Source of the DNA: Atopobium sp. UBA1382
GTDB lineage: Bacteria; Actinomycetota; Coriobacteriia; Coriobacteriales; Atopobiaceae
Reading direction: 5' to 3'
Length of the DNA stretch: 27,098 bases
Assembly (NCBI GenBank): GCA_002305805.1
Contig: DBQY01000015.1
Location: 1-27,098, forward strand
Positions 22,828-27,098 of this stretch are shown here, one piece after another (within the stretch, counting starts at the first letter, position 1; each line of letters begins with the position of its first letter). Below the pieces are notes generated by a model that saw only the letters and a list, made by a program, of their open reading frames with translations, searched no databases and was not told the DNA's origin. A program made the position numbers and the translations under genes.

Positions 22828-22899
22828 GGGCCACCCGCCCCTCTCACCCGGCATTTTTTGCGCGCAGCGCAATGAGCCGGGGAGAGGGGCGGGCGGCCC
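22828..22899 (-). terminator. very long hairpin downstream of phosphoketolase
   Basis: The left arm (22828-22852) pairs with the right arm (22876-22899). The core is CCCGCCCCTCTC (22834-22845) with GAGAGGGGCGGG (22882-22893), plus CCCGGC/GCCGGG inside and GGGCC/GGCCC outside. The loop holds a smaller hairpin, TTGCGC-GCA-GCGCAA. It begins 27 bp after the phosphoketolase stop. There is no U-tract, so termination is inferred. Confidence 0.7.
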
Positions 22900-22926
22900 C
22901 TCAGGTGCGTATGACGCGAGCGCTAC

Positions 22927-25404
22927 TTACTCGTTGTCGCCCGCGGTCATCTGCGTGGCGGAGATGTCCTCGCCCGCGTCGGAGGCGTCGCGCCACTTCC
23001 AGTCGGTGAAGGCCGGGTGGTCGTAGCCGTTGTCGACGGCGAACTGGAAGGCGTCGACGCGGAACTTCTCCCACTCCGCGATCTGGTCGGCCCACTTGTC
23101 GGCGTCGATCATGCGGAGCGCGTCGGCAGCGAGCGCCCAGCGGTCCATGTCGTTCACGCGAACCATGTCGAACGGCGTGGTCGTGGAGCCCTGCTCCTTG
23201 TAGCCGTGGACGTTGAAGTTGTCGTGGTTCGGGCGGTCCCAGATGAGGCGACGGATCGTGCCGGGATACGCGTGGAACGCAAAGAGAACGGGCTTGTCGG
23301 CCGTGAAGAGCTCGACGAACTTCTCGTCGGACATGGCCTTGTCGTTCTCGGAGACGTTCTGGATGCTGAGAAGGTCGAGGACGTTGACCAGGCGGACCTT
23401 GATGCCGAGCTTGTCGAGCATGTCGAGGGCGGCCACGGCCTCGCCGGTGGGAACGTCGCCGCAGCAGGCGAGCACGACGTCCGGCTCCTCGCCGTCAGCG
23501 GTGTTGGAAGCCCACTTCCACTCGGCGGCGCCGACCTCGAGCTCCTCGCGTGCCTCGTCCAGCGTCACCCACGACGGGGCGGGCTGCTTACCGGCGAAGA
23601 TGGCATTCACGCAGTTGGTGGACTGGTAGGCGCGCTCGGCAACGGCCAGCAGCAGGTTGGCGTCGGCCGGGTAGTAGATGTTCACCACGTGGTCGTTGTT
23701 GAAGTTCTTGTTGAGAAGAATGTCAACGAAGCCGGGGTCCTGGTGAGAGAAGCCGTTGTGGTCCTGACGCCAGACGTGGCTGGAAAGCAGCATGTTGAGG
23801 CCGGAGATGGGCTTGCGCCAGTCGATGTGGCGGACGGTCGCCTCGAGCCACTTGCAGTGCTGGTTGACCATGGAGTCAACGATGTGGACGAAGGACTCGT
23901 AGGAGCTCCACAGACCGTTGCGGCCGGTGAGGATATAGCCCTCGAGCAGGCCCTCGCACTGGTGCTCGGAGAGCTGCTCGATGATGTTGCCCACGGGCGA
24001 GAGGTGCTCGTCGTTGGCGGGGTCGTCGTAGTTGCCCTCGCCGAACCACTGCTTGTCGGTCACCTGGTAGGACGGCTGGAGACGGTTGGACGCGGTCTCG
24101 TCGGGTCCGAAGATGCGGAAGGCGTCGCGGTTGTTGTTGATGAGCTCGGCGGTGTACTCACCGAGGACGCGCGTGGCCTCCACGGCACCGAAGCCATGGC
24201 CCTTCTCGGCGACAGGCACCTCGTACTTGCGGATGTCGGGCAGGGTGAGCTCGTTGCGGATCAGGCCGCCGTTGGCGTTGGGGTTGGCGCCGATGCGCAG
24301 CTCGCCCTTGGGCATCCAGTCGTTGACCTCAGGACGGATGGCGCCGTTCTCGTCGAAGAGCTCCTCGGGCTTGTAGGACTCCATCCAGCCCTTGAGGACC
24401 TGGAAGTGAGCCTCGGTGTCACGGGCGGACGCCAGCGGCACCTGGTGGGCACGCCAAGAGCCCTCGGTCTTCTTGCCGTCGATCTCCTTGGGGCACGTCC
24501 AGCCCTTGGGGGTGCGGAAGACGATCATCGGGTAGAACGGACGCGAGGCCTCACCGGCGGCAACGCGGGACTTGATGTCGCAGATCTCGTCGAAGACGGC
24601 CTCGAGTAGCGCCGCGAAGCGACGGTGGATGGAGGCGTGGTCCTCGTTGTCGAAGCCGGCAACGAAGTTGTACGGGTGATAGCCCATGCCGCGGAAGAAC
24701 TCGTCACGCTCGGCGTCGGAGATGCGGGCGAGAATGGTGGGGTTGGCGATCTTGTAGCCGTTGAGGTGCAGGATCGGGAGAACGATGCCGTCCGTCAGCG
24801 GGTCCATGAACTTGTTGGTCTGCCAGGACGTGGCGAGCGGGCCGGTCTCGGCCTCGCCGTCGCCCACGACGGCCACGGCGAGCAGGCTCGGGTTATCGAG
24901 GACCGCACCATAGGCGTGGGAGAGGGTATAGCCGAGCTCGCCGCCCTCGTGGATGGAGCCGGGGGTCTCGGGGGCATAGTGGCTGGGGATGCCGCCGGGG
25001 TAGGAGAACTGGCGGAAGAACTTCTGGAGACCGGCCTCGTCATCGGTGATGTCGGGACGGACCTCGCGATAGGTGCCGTCGAGCAGGGACTGCGCAGTGC
25101 CGGCGGGTCCGCCGTGACCGGGACCCATCAGGAAGATCGCGTTCTGCTGGTGGTCAGCGATGAGGCGGTTGATGTGACCAAAGAGGAAGTTGATGCCGGG
25201 GGTGGTGCCCCAGTGACCCACGAGACGGTGCTTCACGTCCTCACGGGAGAAGCCGTCCTTCATGAGCGGGTTGGAGCGCAGGTAGATTTGACCCACGGAG
25301 AGGTAGTTCGCCGCACGCCAGTAGCGGTCGACGCCCTTGAGCTCGTCCTCCGAGACGGGTCCGTTGAGCTTCTTCCACGGGGTGCCAATAACGGGTTGAG
25401 TCAT
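22927..25404 (-). CDS. xfp: xylulose 5-phosphate / fructose 6-phosphate phosphoketolase
   Basis: An 825-residue thiamine-diphosphate enzyme that splits xylulose 5-phosphate (and often fructose 6-phosphate) with phosphate to acetyl-phosphate and an aldose phosphate, the key step of the bifid/heterofermentative shunt. Visible motifs are VGHWG (H64), GPGHGGPAG (95-102), [19 protein letters not shown] (141-159), the ThDP motif GDGEAETG (181-188), and [10 protein letters not shown] and FSHQDPGF in the second half. The length is normal (about 790-830). Whether it accepts both substrates cannot be told from this reading. It lies downstream of AraD and a LacI gene. A LacI-type palindrome sits at its promoter and a long hairpin follows it. 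Confidence 0.96.
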   Translation of the reverse strand: MTQPVIGTPWKKLNGPVSEDELKGVDRYWRAANYLSVGQIYLRSNPLMKDGFSREDVKHRLVGHWGTTPGINFLFGHINRLIADHQQNAIFLMGPGHGGPAGTAQSLLDGTYREVRPDITDDEAGLQKFFRQFSYPGGIPSHYAPETPGSIHEGGELGYTLSHAYGAVLDNPSLLAVAVVGDGEAETGPLATSWQTNKFMDPLTDGIVLPILHLNGYKIANPTILARISDAERDEFFRGMGYHPYNFVAGFDNEDHASIHRRFAALLEAVFDEICDIKSRVAAGEASRPFYPMIVFRTPKGWTCPKEIDGKKTEGSWRAHQVPLASARDTEAHFQVLKGWMESYKPEELFDENGAIRPEVNDWMPKGELRIGANPNANGGLIRNELTLPDIRKYEVPVAEKGHGFGAVEATRVLGEYTAELINNNRDAFRIFGPDETASNRLQPSYQVTDKQWFGEGNYDDPANDEHLSPVGNIIEQLSEHQCEGLLEGYILTGRNGLWSSYESFVHIVDSMVNQHCKWLEATVRHIDWRKPISGLNMLLSSHVWRQDHNGFSHQDPGFVDILLNKNFNNDHVVNIYYPADANLLLAVAERAYQSTNCVNAIFAGKQPAPSWVTLDEAREELEVGAAEWKWASNTADGEEPDVVLACCGDVPTGEAVAALDMLDKLGIKVRLVNVLDLLSIQNVSENDKAMSDEKFVELFTADKPVLFAFHAYPGTIRRLIWDRPNHDNFNVHGYKEQGSTTTPFDMVRVNDMDRWALAADALRMIDADKWADQIAEWEKFRVDAFQFAVDNGYDHPAFTDWKWRDASDAGEDISATQMTAGDNE

Positions 25405-25467
25405 GCCTGTTATCCCTTCTCCCTTGCAGGCCCGCCAACCGGACCGGCAGTATTTCCTTTTGGTTTC

Positions 25468-25491
25468 AGTATATTGGGTAAAACGTTTTAC
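25468..25491 (-). promoter_or_regulatory. phosphoketolase promoter region with LacI-type operator
   Basis: GTAAAACGTTTTAC (25478-25491) is a perfect 14-bp palindrome, and TATACT on the minus strand (25473-25468) fits a -10 box. The palindrome would sit where RNA polymerase contacts the -35/-10 spacer, a typical repressor position. The LacI gene at 25515-26537 is the natural candidate regulator. Confidence 0.7.
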
Positions 25492-25514
25492 TTGACGATT
25501 TTTTTCACCTTCTA

Positions 25515-26537
25515 CTATCTTGCCAGCACGCTGTCCTTGATCACGAGCCGAGGCATGAGGATGCGCTCCTCAGGCTCCCCCAGCTCCCCGCGCTCCCCTT
25601 CCTCGATTCGCCGGAACAGCACGTCGAGGGCGGCGGAGGAGAGCTCTTCGACGTTCTGCTCGATCGAGGTGAGCGCCGGCTCGAAGAGAACGTCCGCCGC
25701 CGAGTTGTCGTAGCTCACCATCGAGTAGTCACGGGGCACGCGCAGGCCACGCTCGTACAGACACTTGAGCAGGCCGAGCGCGATGTTGTCGCTGCTAGCA
25801 AAGACGGCCGTCGCGTCGGTGGCAAAAAGCTTCCCCGCGACCGCGTACGCGTCCGAGATGTAGTAGTCGCACGGCAGGACGAGGGACGGGTCGGGCTCGA
25901 CGCCGCGCTCGCGCAGCGCCCGCTCATATCCCTCCAAACGCTCCCGCCCCGTACCGGAGGAGACGTTCACGAGACACGCGATGCGCTCGTGACCCGCATC
26001 CAGCAGATACCTGCAGGCAAGATAGCCGCCCGCCTCGTTGTTGAACGCAACGCGATCGCACGAGACGCCCTCCACGCGCCGGTCGACGGTCACAAACGGA
26101 ACGGGAAGCGAACCGAGCACCTCGGCGAGGGCCCCCGGCTCCTCGTTGGCCGTGGAGGAGACGATGAACAGCCCGTCCACGCCACGGTTGGTCAGCGTCT
26201 GAACGAGCTCCGCGTCGTTGGCGGCCGAATCGTCCGAGTTGGTGATCAGCAGGAGGTATCCCCGCCTGCGACATCCCAGCTCGAGACGACGCGCCAGTGA
26301 CGAGAAGAACCTGCTCTCGATGTTGGGAACGATAAGCCCGATGGTCTGGGAGCGCCGCGTCACGAGGCTGCGTGCAATCTGGTTGGGAATGTAGCCCTTC
26401 CTGCGCGCAGCCTCCTTGATGCGACGACGGCTCTCGGCAGAGATCTTGCACGGACGGTCGTTAAGGACGAGCGAGACGGAGGTGGTGGAGAGGCCGACCT
26501 CCCGAGCGATGTCGCGAAGCGTCACCTTGTCGGTCAA
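25515..26537 (-). CDS. LacI-family transcriptional regulator, probable pentose/phosphoketolase regulator
   Basis: A 340-residue LacI-type regulator. The HTH is [29 protein letters not shown], the hinge helix follows ([16 protein letters not shown]), then the effector-binding fold ([43 protein letters not shown]). It starts with a rare TTG, supported by GGAGGTGA about seven bases upstream and by the HTH beginning directly after it. It lies between araD and xfp on the same strand, so it most likely answers to a pentose or pentose-phosphate and acts at the palindrome before xfp. The effector is inferred from neighbours only. Confidence 0.9.
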   Translation of the reverse strand: MTDKVTLRDIAREVGLSTTSVSLVLNDRPCKISAESRRRIKEAARRKGYIPNQIARSLVTRRSQTIGLIVPNIESRFFSSLARRLELGCRRRGYLLLITNSDDSAANDAELVQTLTNRGVDGLFIVSSTANEEPGALAEVLGSLPVPFVTVDRRVEGVSCDRVAFNNEAGGYLACRYLLDAGHERIACLVNVSSGTGRERLEGYERALRERGVEPDPSLVLPCDYYISDAYAVAGKLFATDATAVFASSDNIALGLLKCLYERGLRVPRDYSMVSYDNSAADVLFEPALTSIEQNVEELSSAALDVLFRRIEEGERGELGEPEERILMPRLVIKDSVLAR

Positions 26538-26560
26538 CCTCTCTCACCTCCCCAGCGATT

Positions 26561-26587
26561 CGTGCCCGGGGATGCACCCCGGGCACG
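26561..26587 (-). terminator. hairpin after araD
   Basis: CGTGCCCGGGG (26561-26571) pairs perfectly with CCCCGGGCACG (26577-26587) around loop ATGCA, 10 bp past the araD stop and before the LacI gene. No U-tract follows, so it may reduce rather than stop read-through into the regulator gene. Confidence 0.6.
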
Positions 26588-26597
26588 TCTGGTCACG

Positions 26598-27098
26598 CTA
26601 GTGCGCGCCGCCCTGCCCGTAGTAGGCGTTGGGGCCGTGCTTGCGCAGGTAGTGCTTGTCCTGCAGGTACTGCGGGGCGGGCTCGACGCCCGGGCGCAGC
26701 GCCTCGGTGCGCGTGGCCATCTTGCAGACCTCCTCGAGCACGACGGCGTGGTAGACGGCCTGGGCTGCGTCCCTGCCCCAGGAGAAGGGCCCGTGGTTGC
26801 GCACGAGCACGGCCGGGACGGCAACCGGGTCAATCTCGCGCTCGGCGAATCCGTCGACGATCACCTTTCCGGTGTTCACCTCGTAGGCCTCCCCGATCTC
26901 GGCCTCGGTGAGGCCACGCATGCAGGGAACCGGGCCGTAGAAGTAGTCGGCGTGCGTGGTGCCGTAGGCGGGCACGTCGCGGCCGGCCTGGGCCCAGGAG
27001 ACGGCCCAGGAGGAGTGGGTGTGCACGACGCCGCGGACCCTGTCGCCCCACGCGCGGTAGAGGGCGGCGTGGGTGGGGGTGTCGGAGGAGGGGTTGAG
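26598..27098 (-). CDS. araD: L-ribulose-5-phosphate 4-epimerase, 5' end outside the window
   Basis: The C-terminal 166 residues of a class II aldolase-family epimerase that converts L-ribulose 5-phosphate to D-xylulose 5-phosphate, the phosphoketolase substrate. The frame runs open through the right edge, where LNPSSDTPTHAALYRAW is readable. It continues with VVHTHS (metal-binding histidines), AGRDVPAYGTTHADYFYG, VRNHGPFSWG (third histidine), and ends DKHYLRKHGPNAYYGQ, all strongly AraD-like. About 65 residues are missing relative to the 231-residue E. coli enzyme. AraA and AraB are probably upstream outside the window. It is followed by a hairpin and the LacI gene. Confidence 0.95.
   Translation of the reverse strand, partial: LNPSSDTPTHAALYRAWGDRVRGVVHTHSSWAVSWAQAGRDVPAYGTTHADYFYGPVPCMRGLTEAEIGEAYEVNTGKVIVDGFAEREIDPVAVPAVLVRNHGPFSWGRDAAQAVYHAVVLEEVCKMATRTEALRPGVEPAPQYLQDKHYLRKHGPNAYYGQGGAH

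Overview
The window is GC-rich bacterial DNA with tightly packed genes, many GTG starts (and one TTG), strong AGGAGG-type ribosome binding sites and GC-rich hairpins that mostly lack U-tracts. The gene content points to a fermentative, anaerobic, high-GC Actinomycetota. It includes a fused 2-hydroxyacyl-CoA-dehydratase-type activase, a bifid-shunt phosphoketolase, PTS sugar uptake and many Cof-type HAD phosphatases. I infer class Coriobacteriia (an Olsenella/Atopobiaceae-like organism). That is a judgement from gene content, not a database match. I see no rRNA, tRNA, transposase, integrase, CRISPR array or phage gene.

Layout. Positions 1-369 hold the first of two non-coding arrays of a 31-bp repeat. 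Positions 370-3817 (minus) are an operon running pepT, a small membrane protein, then two overlapping HAD phosphatases. Positions 3952-5789 (plus) hold a CapA-like membrane-anchored protein and an ArgR-type regulator. Positions 5786-7679 (minus) hold a D-2-hydroxyacid dehydrogenase followed by a third HAD phosphatase. Positions 7855-12532 (minus) are a five-gene catabolic operon: KDPG/KHG-type aldolase, PTS IIA, IIB and IIC of the galactitol family, and an IlvD/Edd-family dehydratase. An AT-rich control region (12533-12935) separates it from a divergent membrane-bound XRE regulator (12936-13541). A fourth HAD gene (13560-14378) is followed by a 61-bp tandem mosaic repeat. Positions 14625-20023 (minus) carry a TetR regulator translationally linked to a 1573-residue activase. 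A secreted serine-hydrolase/beta-lactamase-like protein (20171-21169, plus) and a LacI regulator (21176-22189, minus) follow. Positions 22253-22799 hold the second 31-bp array. The right end (22927-27098, minus) encodes AraD (cut by the window edge), a LacI regulator and phosphoketolase.

How the genes work together. Two sugar routes are visible. AraD makes xylulose 5-phosphate from ribulose 5-phosphate, and phosphoketolase splits it to acetyl-phosphate and glyceraldehyde 3-phosphate. The LacI gene between them and a palindrome in the phosphoketolase promoter region probably provide control. The aldolase-PTS-dehydratase operon looks like an Entner-Doudoroff-style route for a PTS-imported sugar acid or related polyol; its substrate is not evident.

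The most unusual feature is the pair of non-coding arrays. A 24-bp motif, CTAAGAA-N9-TTGTCCGG, recurs at an exact 31-bp period. Runs of forward units alternate with runs of inverted units, with about 16 bp at forward-to-inverted junctions and about 27 bp at inverted-to-forward junctions. A 106-bp block of the left array matches the right array in inverted orientation without gaps. I do not recognise this family.
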